Below are positions 36,801-50,100 of a DNA stretch of 64,000 nt, piece after piece. The first letter of the stretch is position 1. The number at the start of each line of letters is the position of its first letter. A model generated the notes under the pieces. It was not told the origin of the DNA. It saw nothing but the letters and a program-made list of their open reading frames with translations, and did no database searches. This stretch comes from Orthonyx spaldingii (lineage: Eukaryota > Chordata > Aves > Passeriformes > Orthonychidae), in NCBI GenBank assembly GCA_013397795.1, contig VZTJ01005702.1:570925-634924 (forward strand), in the 5' to 3' direction. A program made the position numbers and the translations under genes.

Positions 36801-39800
36801 TGGTTTTGTTGGTTTGTACATTTTGCCTTTGTTGGCTCTATTTGAGTTTTTGTCCATCTGCTTTTAATTGTGAAAGGTTGTAAACTGCAGACCAGTTGTG
36901 GGAAGTGCACAAACACTCTTAAGATATCATAACCCCACTTTGCCTTTACTGTAAAGTAAACAACACACACTTGTGTGCTCAGAGCCCCCAGCTGGCAAGG
37001 TTTGGGGTTCCGTGCCTCAGCCAGGTCTGAGGAAATAAGCATGGACTAAAACTTGGCCTTACGCAGGCAGAGCTGATGTAGACTTTACCTGGCCTATTTA
37101 CCTCCTGTACTTCATCCATGACATACAGGGCTGCTTTCTGTTCCAAGTAGTTTTTTACACAGCACAAATTCATCATGCAGCTGATGCACTCTGAACATTC
37201 CTATGAAAGGCTGTTACTGTTCTCTCATGCTCTTGGCAGGGTGTTAATGAGGATGTGCTCAGGAACTAAAATTGTATTTCTTTATGAATTGAGTGGACAT
37301 AGCTATTGCTGAAATATGTATGGAAGAGATTCAGCTGTCCATTGAGATTACCTGACAGCTTCAGGAAGGAGACATGAAAATAACTCACTTTGTGTCTCAT
37401 CACAGCAAACTTAGAACTTGAGACAATCCTGTGCCTTTTACCAAAACTGTTTTAGCAACAACAGATTATTTTCATAAAGACTTGATGGATTTACTCTGAG
37501 ATCTCACTTCGATTCTCTAAGGTTTCTTTGTAGTCCAGCCATTTTCATCATAAGCTTCTGAACAACTGACCTGGTGGATACTCTTGACAACATTCCCTAA
37601 TGCATTTGAGAAGCTGAAGTCCTTTTTTCTTTGGGCTTATATTTGCATTTTATGTGTTTTTACTATGAACAGGTCACATTTCTTGTTCATTATGTTCTGC
37701 CAAATCCTTTTTCAGCTATAATTGAGAACGGTCATATGAGATAAATCAGTAACTTTTATTGCAGGTGCCTTACAGACTAGGAGGACACTCTCAAAGGCCT
37801 CTGGTTAGGAAAATGGGTGATTAAGAGAATCTGCCTAGGCTACTGCTCTGATCAGAGCTCTAGAGAAGCTCCTCTGCTTTGGATATAGAGGCAACCTCAG
37901 GATAGTCATGTCTTGGGCATGGAATTAGCCTTCAGGGATGCCTTCCCTATAGGCCCAATCTTCCACTGGGCTGCCTGCTTTCAAGCTCCTTCCAGTCCTG
38001 CACCCATTCAAGTTCACTGCTCCTTCCATATCTGTATTGTCAGTCATTTGGTTTGAGTGTAGAAATCTTAAATGCATCTCTTTAATGCATTAGGATCTGG
38101 TAGCTTTAACAACTATGTTAAAATTTCTTGCTCTGCCCTCTTTAGAACAGGATTATACATTTCTCTTGGCCAAGGAAGATGTGACTCTCAGTCCTACACC
38201 AAACCTTTCTACCTTATCTGGTTTTTCCCAGCTTGCTCAGAATATACTTTTCATTGATTTATGAGTTGTTTGTAACTGTCAGCCAGGAGCCTTACAACAG
38301 CAAAAATTTAAATTTTAGGAGGTGTATTTAAAAACATTTTTCTGAAGTGTGTTGATCCAGTCATTCTAGATGTCTCTGTGCTTCAGGGCTCCAGTGCAGA
38401 GTGCAGGTCACTTTTTCACTTGTTTTAAGTAACTATTACTTGAAAAATAGATAGCAGAGTTACTTTCACACAATTTTTTTTCCCCTTTTAAATATTCCCT
38501 GTTTACAGCATGTTTCCCTCTTACTCAGCTATTCAGCTCAGATTGATTGTGTTGTGGGCTCTTTTTCATATTAATTACTCTGTGTTTATTGCCTCCGTCT
38601 GGTCTTTATGCCTGTCAGCGCTCTCTCAATCTTCTCTAGCTTTTCCCTTTGCTCTTTTTTAGCTTTTGCCATTAGAAACTGAAAAATCCCAATGCCTGAT
38701 GCTCATGGAAACAGCCAGCACAGACCTCAGTGATGCATGACTGTGGATTCTGTTGGGGCTTACTAGAAAGGCTCTCCCTTTGTTTTGGGGTGGCGTGTTT
38801 GCATTGCTATTGGTTCACGCCTCTGACTGGCTCTGTGCAGTTTGGGATTGAAACTCTTACGCTTTATCTAGGATTTGAAAAGCAAATGGAGCATCACACT
38901 GACCTATTTCAGCCTCTTTGTTTTGCAAATGTGCTCTTGGAACTGCCTCTGCTATTATCCTACAGTGCTATGGAATGATTACAGTGAGATGTTCAGGCTA
39001 GAATCCCCTGCAAAAGTGGGGAGCAAGCAGCCCATATTATGAGAAAAAAACCCCTTACTTCTAAATATGGATCAAACCTAGGTAAGTATTGTATTGTTTG
39101 CTACTCTGAAGTAATTTGTACCCTTAAACTGTCTGAAGGGCAAAACAGTTTTAAAAAAAGTCTAAGTGAAACAAGAATCTTGACTAACATTAAAATACAC
39201 TGACAAAATAAATTTTAATGACTTCTCCTAATACACAGAGGAGCAACATCCACAGGGCTATGCAGTCAGATTAGTGAATATTCTCTGCTTACCTAAGATG
39301 CTGGTAAGAATAGGTGGGCTGAGCATATTCACAGATATGTGGATAGACACACATCAGTGTTTAAGACAGGAAAAACAGATCTGACAGACTTCAAATAGTG
39401 ACGATTTTCACACAGAGTGTCTCACTTCTACTACAGGATAAACACTTGTGGGTCCCTTTTGAGTCAGAATATTCTGTGATCTGTGACTGTAAAACTCCCC
39501 AGCTCTGGGGTCTGCATGAGAGGCCATGAATGCAGTTTTAGCAATGCAGCCATGAAGATGGGCTAGAAGCACTGCCTGCTCTGAGCACTCCTTTGACATC
39601 AGAGGGAGAGCCCCAACCTTGGGAGTGGCTGGGAAGGGGCTACAGAAGTAGTGTCAGCAGGAGGCAGTGGCTGGGAGCTGCCTGGGGAGAAGGGGAAAAG
39701 CATCCCAAGCATGTTGATGGTATTTTCTGCTACTCCCAGGTGTGCTCTAGCTCAGTAGTTCAGTGTGACTTATTTAAATAAAATAGCATGAAAGGTATTA

Positions 39801-41130
39801 AATGCAAACACATAGTATTGAGACCAGTCTGTGTGTTAACTGCAGTAGCTGCCAAGCCACTCTGTTACTTTGCTGACTTTGTTTTGCTCTCCTTCCAGCT
39901 GACAATGCCCGCAAGCTCTCTGGTAAGGTGAAAACTATTTTATTTCAGTCCAGCTGTGGAGTTTGCTGTTACCTGGGAAGTAACAGGTCTCAAGCTGGTG
40001 ACCCGCAGGGCAGCAACTGTAACCATCTCCCCTCCCAGAAGGAAGAATCCCTGGGAAGATTGCGGCAAATCTAACACGGCACTAGCCAGACTCCTGTACC
40101 ATGCTTGCTGTGTGCTGCTCTCTGCTTGGAGGCGTTCATTCTCAGCTGTCATATGTGAAATCCATGAAGGTTTATTCCACTGGCAGCAGCACAGAAACAA
40201 AGCCTGCTGTTGGGCGAAGTGACTGGAAAGCTGAGCAGCCTCTTGCACCATGGCTGCACTGCCTGGCTTGTGCTTTGTGTGGGATCTCGCTGTTGTCCTG
40301 TCCGGCAGAACAAAACCAAACCTTTTGTTCTGCTGCTGGCTGTGTGCCAGGGTAATGGGTTTCGGTAATAGGAGCACAGTGGGTACAGTGAGAAAAGACT
40401 ACTTTTCTTGCTGCTTTGGTAAGGTGGTGAAGGACATTTAGGTATTTAATTAAAACCCAACACAAATTTCAATGATGGAAAGGAAGACCCCACCCAAACG
40501 GGCAGTGAATCTTCCCTAGAAGGCTGTATTTAAAATGCGGTCTTTTGGGTCTTGCACTATTTGCCACGTCTGCAGTGGGCTGGCACGGAAGAGAAGCCAT
40601 ACTCCCAAACTGGAAACAGGCAGCATCAGCAGATGGTCTCCTGGACCCACTGCAACACTGAAATGCAAATAACCAGACTTTACCTCATGTGGTACGAGGG
40701 CTCTGAGTAAGGAGCACTGGCAACCAGATTCCCTGAGTGGCAGGCACAGCCGACTCTGTGACTGCTGTCCTGCTCAGCTCAAGCACTGCTCGAGACAGGT
40801 CATGCAGGTAGATGCCCTGTCATTCTCTGGCTCCCTGAAACAAGTACCTCAACAACTCCCCACACCATACACATTCCAGCTTCTTATAAGGCTGTTTCAC
40901 AGAAAGGAGAAAAGTACTTCTGTCTGCTCTCATGATGCAGACTTGTAGCACAAAATTTAGCTGGCAATGGAAACTAAAGACAATGCAATAAATATAAGAA
41001 TAAAATAGGTTTATTAGAGCTATTTTACATAAAGTAATCAAGAACAAACAACTTGAAGAACTATTTGTATACCATGGCAATATTCTTGCTGACTCAAAGT
41101 TACTGAAGTACAAAAGACAACATACAAAAC
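33886..41130. other. Intergenic region between the convergent 3' ends of PCMT1 and LRP11
   Basis: About 7.2 kb with no recognisable protein-coding gene. It holds a GCAT simple repeat at 34102-34117, a CT/T tract at 34364-34389 and many short unsupported ORFs. A 24-base exon-like segment lies at 39899-39922. Nothing else can be named. Confidence 0.8.
34102..34117. repeat. GCAT simple repeat
   Basis: TGCATGCATGCATGCA, self-complementary. Confidence 0.85.
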
Positions 41131-44100
41131 GATGCATGCCTCATTTGACTCTGGTTTTATTGGGACCCATGAGGAATATTACATCCTTGGACAGCCAAAC
41201 AAGACAGACAGCACAGTGTGTGTGTATATATATGTATATATAACATGTACTGTACACATTTTACTGGTAACACATCTGCAGTTCACTCACATATCAATTA
41301 CTTGCTCTAATTCTATGAGAATTTTTCTGGGGTGAGGGCAGATCACTGAAGCTTTCAGGCTTTGCAGGGAGCTATGGGATAACCAGCAGGAATCCTACAC
41401 TCCAGTATCTCGGACAGAAACTGCTGTGCTGCGTTCCCACACTGTGGGAGGGTGGTGGGCTGGGTGTGGAAAAGGCTGAACAAGCCCTGAGCTCCAGGGA
41501 GAGACACCACTCTGGGATTGTACACAGAATCGTAAAGGGGTTTGGGTTGGAAAGGACCTTAAAGATCATTTAGCTGCAGCTCTCCTGCCATGGGCAGGGA
41601 CATTTTCCACTAGATCAGGTTGCTCAGGGCTCTGTCCAACCTGGCCTTGAACACTTCCAGCAATGGGGCATCCACAGCTTCTTTGGGCAGCATTACATGA
41701 CTGCTGTTGAGCAGTGGGAAGTCCAAGCTCACTTGCTGAGGAGTTGTGTTTTTTCATTTCAGCATTTGGCAAGCATTGGCTCTCCACTGGCAGCACAGAG
41801 GTGTAAACTGAGTGAAGATGCTTTTTTCCTTAAATCCCAATTTTCTTTGCAAAAGCTGGTGCTTAGATAGCAATTGCTTTTAATTAACAAAGCAAGACAT
41901 ATTTTTTAATGAAAATACTCCCAGTGCATCAGGTGGAAAGAACACAACTGGTCCCCGCTGGATGGTGAAGGAACGCGTTGGCTGGAGCATCCCAGTCCCC
42001 ACAGTGGTGGCAGCACTGAGAACAGCAAAGTGGCACAGGCTGTCCCCACACCTCAGCCAGCACAGCCGAGCTGCAGAGCCCTGGCTGCTCCAGTGCCCTG
42101 GCCCTGGGGCACGCTTGACCCTGGTTGAGACCCCAACTGCTGTGGGGAGGACAAGGGCACCCCACATCCAGTTTGGGGTCTCCCCACCTTGCAGTGTCTT
42201 ATGAACAACAATCAACTGGAGCTACTCACTGGAGTCTGAACACTTCTTATATTCTGAGCAAGGACATCTACCCACTTTTTATATTATCACTGAAGGGGAA
42301 GAGTACATTCTTCATCTCGTAGGCTTCTTCTACACTTGAAAATAAACAAAGGATTTTGGTCCTTTTATAGAGGCAGAGATTCATGGACACAGGAGAAAGG
42401 GGAGAAAACAACTGACCCAAATCAAATTTTTAGAGATACATCCCATTGATGAGGTAATCGGACTCTTCAGATGTAATGGGTCGAGCTTTTTTAAGCTTCT
42501 GTTTCACTAAGCGCAGTCTGCAAGCAACCATAAGCAGCAGCAAAGCAGTGATTGCCAAGCCTAAGGCTAAGGGTAACACAGCACCTACAATGAGGTTAAG
42601 AGAAATTACATTTTATTTAACGCAGTGAGACGTTGGTAGAAAAAAACCTGAATTTTTTTCTTTAAAAATACAGCTAGTCTATCACTTAGATGCTAGTAAA
42701 ACTCATGCTGTGAAACTAAACTGTATGATCATGTTAGGGACAGTTCAGAATATGTAAGTACATTATTCAATTATTAACCATTTTATCTGTATCTATAGCA
42801 CCTGACTGAAAAACTGACGTAATCCAAAATGAATTCACATGGTTGGTCTTACCTGTTTCTGGGACTGGATAACTACCTCCAAGCTGATCTCTCTTTGGCA
42901 CCATTATGCCATCCCCATTTTTATCATCTGTTTTTTTCCCTGAGGAACTGTTATCTGCACAAAATTAAGCAAGATAAATGAATACTCCTGTTCAGAGACT
43001 CAGGAAGTTTATTCACAGGAAACTAGAATTAAATAATGTGAAGTGCTTAAACTTAAGGGAAAAAAACAAACAAAAGGACAGTTTAAGAACTTCTGACTTC
43101 AACTGTATAACTTGAATTTTTGAAATAATGTGAAACTAAAGCTAAAATGTAAATTCAGTTTTCTATGCCAAACCACAATGCATTTCAACCAAAAGCAAGG
43201 GCACTTTGACTGTGCTGTGATGTATTTGCTGGCAGCCTTCAGAACTGTGACAGAGCTAGCAGACACACACGCGATGCTACAAGATCTGTAGAATATGAAT
43301 GTGAAATGTTGTAACTGGAATTACAGATAGTGGTGGGTGTTAAGGAAGAGTTTAAGTCAATTAGCTTGGAACGTGCACTATGTGTAAGTCCCACTCACCA
43401 CCAGCAGCTATGAAGAGCTGCAGAAGGTGTCCCTGGCAGTGGCAGCAGCAAATGCACACAACTGCTAATTAAAGCTTAAACTGTTTCGTTGGTACTGTCA
43501 TGAGGTCCACGCTAATGTCCCCACTCAAAGGCAGAACATAACCTTCCAGGCTCTGGTTTTACTGCCCTGCCATTTTGGCTGGGGGTGCATAAACACTGAC
43601 TTCACCTGCTGGGAATGCTGTAGAAGCAAGCCGTGGCCTTCTCCTTGTTGGGCTCCTGATGTTTTTCTGGCATGTAAAGTGGGCTTGAAAAAATCCTAAG
43701 AGTAAATGTACTGGCCTTAAAATACCTGTATGCTATCAGAGCTGGACAAGACCACCTGAACGTAACTGACACCAAAACCAGACGCTGTTTTCTGCTTCTG
43801 TCTTTCCTGAATTAAATTAAATGAATATTTGTCTTTATTTTGGAAACACCCAAAAGACATCAGTTGCTCTTAAGAGTTGCTCCAGCCTGCATCTAAATGC
43901 CTGCTTTAGAAATTTGTTTCCCTGCCATTTAAGTAAAGGGAATATTTAAGTCAACTGCTTGTAAAGACATTTTGCAAATATGGAGAGAAATTTAGTGGGA
44001 ATTTTTTGGAAGGGTAGAAGAATAGAATCCCTTCAATAAAGCTTGTAGGATTTTGTTAGGACTTGTGGCTGTTCTCTATGAGAGTCAATGCTGCTCAATA

Positions 44101-47100
44101 TCTTATCTATTATCTCTAGAACACAAAGAGCAATTTCACCAAAGAAGTTTAGGAGCCTTGCATAAAGCACAGTACATGGGTTTAATTTGGTTTTCACTTT
44201 CTCTTGATTTGCTAGTCTGTTCCGAGGAAATTGCAATTTCCAATTACCCTAAGTTACAGATCTAGGTTAGGGCTACTGCTGTCAATGCCTCCACAGTAAA
44301 AACCTGACTAAGGCTTGGGCACTCAGTCAAATGTTGTAATCCCAGCCCTGAACAGCACTGCACAACAGCTGGCACGGGCAGCCTGGGAGAGGCAGAGACC
44401 CTGTGCCAAGGGAATGCAAAGCTGTTATGGTGATTTATACACTTGGGTTGCCTGTGCTGGGGAGTGCAAATCTTCAGGCTGCTCGTGAATTCAACCCATC
44501 TGCATGACCCTGTTTGCTACTGGCCACTGCTGCTTAGAAACCAGCCCAGTGCTCACTCCAGAGTGCAATGCTGCTACTGTGTGTTTTCTGTGGTCATCTG
44601 CAAGCACAGCAGTGCCAGAATATGCAGCTGGGCTTAAGAACTTCCCTGGAGAAGGACACTGGGGTTATTTGGAGGCAGCCATGCAGAAAAGCTGTGCTGG
44701 CCTCTACAGGAGATGCAGTCTGGGTTACTTTACCATGGAGACATGTCTACAGAGAGAGAAAGGACTCATTTATTGACATCAAATGCCTCTTCCTCCATTC
44801 ACTCCCAACTTTGAAAGAAAATCTTTGGCCTTTTAGCTTGGGCAAAAGCAAACTATGAGTCTGTTGAAGAAGACTCAGTGCCCTGAGTGTCTGAGGGGGT
44901 TTTCTCTAAGTTGGACTTGGTGTTCCCCTGGACTTGACCTGCTGTAGAGGAATCCCATTGAAAAGGTAGAAGCGCAGAACAAGATTCACCCATTATCAAC
45001 AATGAATGATTTTTGGGTTTTGTTTTGGTTGTTTGGTTGTGGTTTTTTCTCTTTACTGTGAATAGATCCCATTAGGTCAGGCAGAAGCTTTAAACAGTCC
45101 TTAACTTGGACTTGCATATTTTCATACTTTACTGTAAATCCTTAAAAAGTTTGTATCAAGTTAGAGCTAAACGTGAAGGCCCACTGTAAGGAAGGTTAAA
45201 GGAAATTCAGAACAGAGAAACTATTAATCTGGAAAAAGTTCCCCTAGTATCACCCTCATAGGCAGAAAGCTCATATATCTGCTACCAGGAACTATCTCAC
45301 AGTCCAAAACATTACAACTTAGCCCAGCTCCGTTGGAGAAAAGGAGAAAAGATAAATGTGGTGGTATTTGACAAGGAGATCCCCTTATTAGACATCTTTA
45401 TTGAATTCTCAGAGATGAAAGCTGTTTACGGAGAGGTAAGCAGCAGAAGGGACATGCCTTTACTGGTACTTTAGGCACCACTAATAAAAAACCAAATGTA
45501 AAAAAGAAAACAAAGCAACTCCCCAGTCCTGCAAGGTCTCGGGAAAAGCTTCTCTTTTTTAAAAATCAACTGAAAGCTCCTGTATCAAACATCAAGTCTA
45601 GCAACCAGCTGGAATGTGCCGCATGCTGTTTCCAGTAGATAACACCCTCTCTTAGTCTGCCTTGCAATCCCTGGATTTAATAACACCTTCTCTTACTCTG
45701 CCTTGCAGTCACTGGATTTAACAGGATCATGTTTTGCTTCCTGCATTGTATCTCCATGATGATCTGAAACTGTCAGCTGAGAATTAAGAAAAATGTAGCC
45801 CTGAATGGTGCACTCGTAAGTAAAAAGCCAGAACCTGTGCTGCCACTGTAAACCATATCCCCGAATATGTATCTTAAGTAGACAGCTTTTCACCATAGTG
45901 ACATTAAAACCATTAAAACTTATTTTCAAAATTGATGTAAAACAGCATATAAGAAGCCTGCATGTTTCAACGTCAGCTCCAGGCCAACAAGAACATGACT
46001 TCATTGGTCCAACAAAGACCTTTACGGTGACTCAGAGGCAGAGGTTCCACCTTGGCACCAGCAGCAGGAGGCAGTCCCTCCCAGAACAGGAGGGACAGGA
46101 GTTGCCAGTGCAACTGCTGAACTTTTGAGGCTGCTGGTATGATTCCTGCTCAGCGCTGCTTACCTCTCCTCAAAAATGCATCTAGCAATTACTGCCCCAC
46201 TGGACACAGTTCCAGATGAGCTTCAGGGAGCTGCTCCAGCATTTCTGTGCCTCTCATTTTTGTATCACGTAATTATTAGATTTGTGATGGCACTGCCTTG
46301 AGATGGCAGTGGTGGAGGGAAGTCTAATTAATGGATCTCAGTGGATTTTTAGGAATAGGTTAGATGCCTGTCTCCTTGACTCCATAAGGACTGTGGTTTT
46401 TGTCAGTGGGGCAGCACTTGAGCCTCTCTGGACCTCTGTGAATCATTAACACACAGCATGGGACTCCTATGAAGTTTAAGTGTCTGCAGGAGAAGACAGC
46501 AGCTCATAGCAGGCTGTGGCAGAGCAGTTTTGACAGTTGCCCTTTAGACCCATGCACCTAGCATGTACCTAGCACCCCTTCATGTCCCACCCCATGCACC
46601 CTAATTGGAATTGATCCATAGGTGATTTTAAACCTCGCTGAGCTGTTTGCTGCTTTTTTTGGTTAAAAGTATTTGGGTTTCTGGGTCAGTAAAGACTGGA
46701 TCCTTCTATTCTACAAGGAAATTATTAAGCACCTAAAATTAAATTTTGACTGAGCCTTGTCAAAAGAGCAATATTAAATCCACAAGAATTAAAACAGCTT
46801 GAAATCTTGCCTGCTGAAAATTAGAAGATTACAACAGGTACTGGAAGTACACTAATCACTGAAGCCCTATCAGACTTTTTCAGTTTTACAAGAATCTTTT
46901 TCTTTGCTTGTCTACTGCTGTGCAAAAGGCTACCTTTAGAGCAAAACTGGTGCAAGTAAGTTACTGTGCAATGGGTAAACACAGAAAATGATTATGCAAA
47001 AGTGCTTTTACATTGTACTTCCGTATAGCCCCTGATTATCAGTTGCTTAGTTCCAGTTTTACACTTGGATTCACAAGCCAAATGGTTTTTGAGACCTATT

Positions 47101-50100
47101 TAGCAGCTGACTTTCCACTGGAGCCTGCAAAGCCCTTTGGAAGTTTGATGTTTAGTTTGGGTGGTGCCATATCAGGTGTCACTCAGGACTGTGTGAGAAG
47201 GGTTTGAAGCAGACTTCAGAATTTTGTTCACTCCAGTGAGGAGTCATCTAGAGGTTGTCTATACTGCCTGGAAAGGGGAAAACATTTGAGACAGGATTTT
47301 ACTGTCAGTCCCTATACATCCACCGAGGCCATCAAATTCTTGAGAATATTGTTTTCACTCCCTTGCAGAGGGTTCACTCCCTCAGCACTCCACAGATGAA
47401 GTACAAGCACCTGAAGGAACATCCAGGTGCTAACCAGGGCAGTGCCCTTTTCCAGAGTCGGCAGCAGAGGGCACTGAGCACTGCTCTGTTGTAACTGGAA
47501 AATAAAGCTGGTTATAAATAGCTGTGTCTTGGGGCACATGAATCAGTCTAAACCATGAAGAAATAAAAGTGGGGGGTTTGTCCAGATTGTAGGCTCTGTG
47601 CACACAGTCTTGCTTTCATATAATTGCCATTTGATATCACTGTAATTCATCAGCATAAACCTTAAAAAACACATCAATTTCACTGCAGCTTCTGGAGCTT
47701 TACCAAGGCCAGGGTTGGGGCTCTGCCTGTAACATCACAAGATGACTCACTACAGCTTCCAGCCACTGTACAGAACAATACTGGGGACCTGTACATGGAC
47801 ACCTGGGGTAGCTTGCTAACAAAGCCTGAGACTTTTCTATAGTGATGAAAGACTTCTCCTGCCCTGGAGACAGAGTTCAGGAAAAAAAAAAAAAAAAGCC
47901 CATAATAGTAAAGATATTAGTTCAGGAAAACAAAACAAAACAAAACAGAAGTAATACTTAGCACCAGGAGAAAAGCAATTACTCTCACCCAAGTTGAACA
48001 GTACTTTATTATGTTCTCCTGAAGTACTCCCCTACAGATCTAAAGAGCCTTAATACATCAGCCTACACAGCTGAACCTGTGGCAGAATTTGTATTTAGTT
48101 CACTGCACATTTTGTTCCTTAGACTGTATTATTTCCATAGCATTCCTACATTTTAACTTTCTTTTTGCACCTAGCAAAAACCAGACTTGACAATAATAAA
48201 TCAAAACCTACTTAGAACTTCATTATTACAGGTTTCTTTTATATTTTTTTACATTTGAAATTTTTTTTCTCTTAGCCAGGCACCAAAAGAGAATTAAATT
48301 AAGTTTAAGGTGCAAGACACTTCCTTACTTTAAGGAAAATGATTTATTGAAACTGATTAAATTCTTACCTGGCACAAATCCACTGATTTGTTTCTTTGGT
48401 CCCTGAGAAAGCGATTGGTTAGACATGTCTGCATCCACTGAGAGAAGTGGTTGATTTCTGGCAGTGGCTTTCAGGGTGTTTTCTGCAGAGTTTTCCTCTG
48501 TGTTTTCAGTCAGTCCTGCAGTCCTTTGCTGGGTAGTGCCAAGAGCTGTATGTGTCACCGTCTTCCGACCCGAGCTGACTGTTAACAGAAACAAAAATTT
48601 TTGTACAACATTGAAGGGAATGGAAATGTTCTCAAGGAAGACTCTCCAATACGGGCCTTGAGGCAGAGTAAACAACTTCCTCAGCTTCACACATATGATG
48701 AAATGTGAGTCACAGATACCTAACGCTCACAAGAGTACACTCATGACCCCTACAGTGAAATCCAGCAACTAAAATATAATGAGAGTGGTTAGACATTGTG
48801 CCCATTCACCCTCTAATGGTTTTTGTTCACTTGGCTGAGGATGGGAACATGCTGAGGGATGACTAATGAAAGTAAACAGCGTGATAGTGAATCAGCTGGT
48901 TCCCCTGCATGCTCATACTGTGTCAGATTCTTGCAAGGTGTGTAACAGCACTGTGAAGGGTACCTCTGAGACACCCTTTCAGACAAAGACCACGGTTCTT
49001 GTTTCTAGAATCATTATGCAAGTGAAAACCTGATCTTTTAACTGCTGAACACAAAGCCTGTCACTTGACCCTTGATAGTTTTAATATGCTTTGAAGAAAA
49101 TTTCTGAGCACCTGCTGTATGTGGATATTAAGCCTTCCCATGTGCTAATTCCAGTGAAAGGCTAGGAGCAAACTGATTGCTCACAGGGAGAGAGGCCATA
49201 GAAGCGGCATCATCCCCCTTTGGTCATTCAGGCTGTGGTTACTTTCGCAATCTACTGTGCCACTGTGCCCTGGCACACTTACGATTCTGGCAGAAAGTCT
49301 CGTCTGATCCATCAGGACACTGTCTCACACCATCACAAGCAAACGTGATGTCAATGCAGCAGCCATCATCACAGATAAACTGGTAGCGAGAGCAAACCCC
49401 AATGCAGGCTGTTGAGAAACAATTCCCAAATTACCAAAAGAGAAATCCAAGTAGTAAATACTGACTCAGTGACTAAAGTCTGCAGCACTGAGGAATAAGC
49501 AAAACCACACTATGTCAAGAAGCACCACGAACAAGGCAGAAAGTCGAAGAAAGTCCAGACTCAGCTGTGTGACACCATATTGACACAGAAGCAAATATAG
49601 GCAATAGCTGTTCCTGGCACCTTCATCACTAGCCTGGCAATCTCTTTACTACAAGAATACTCCACCTGGAGGCTGTTGCACCTTCACCTTGTGCAGCACC
49701 CTTATAGTGCTTTAAATTCTGCTGGCCTAAGCTGAAAGGAGATCTTCCTAGGCTTAAAAGATGCAGGACAGTCCTGAAAACAAATAAATGAAATCTCTGT
49801 GGCTGTAACTGCATCCCTCCAACACGTTATTCCTACTACATATCCATTCTGTATTTCTGACAATATGTTGTTTTACATGAACACATATGGACTATATGGG
49901 ATCTTTTATGGCATGTTTTCTGCAACCTAATTAAAATACTTAAAGAATGCTCGTTGCTTATTGACATCAGCAATCCAGTGACTTCAATACAGCACAAACC
50001 AGAATAGGACTAGCTCAAGTTCTCACAAAGGACTTTCACCAGAAAGAACTGACAGCTGCCTGCTTTAGCATTTAGATTCCCTTGGAAATGGAGAGTAACC

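Larger units (their letters stand above)
41130..42429 (-). other. LRP11: LRP11 3' UTR
   Basis: About 1.3 kb after the stop. The minus strand has AATAAA at 41156-41161 followed by T/GT-rich sequence (TTTTGTATGTTGTCTTTTG), a good polyadenylation site. A second AATAAA is at 41010-41015. The UTR contains a CR1 fragment (41523-41691), a TA-rich simple stretch and a GC-richer block at about 41960-42190. Confidence 0.75.
42955..48368 (-). other. LRP11: LRP11 intron 5 (5.4 kb)
   Basis: Contains a 41-bp tandem duplication (45639-45720), a TTTG-rich stretch near 45010-45050, a 16-base A run (47882-47897) and an AAAAC repeat (47926-47948). The rest is unremarkable. Confidence 0.85.
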
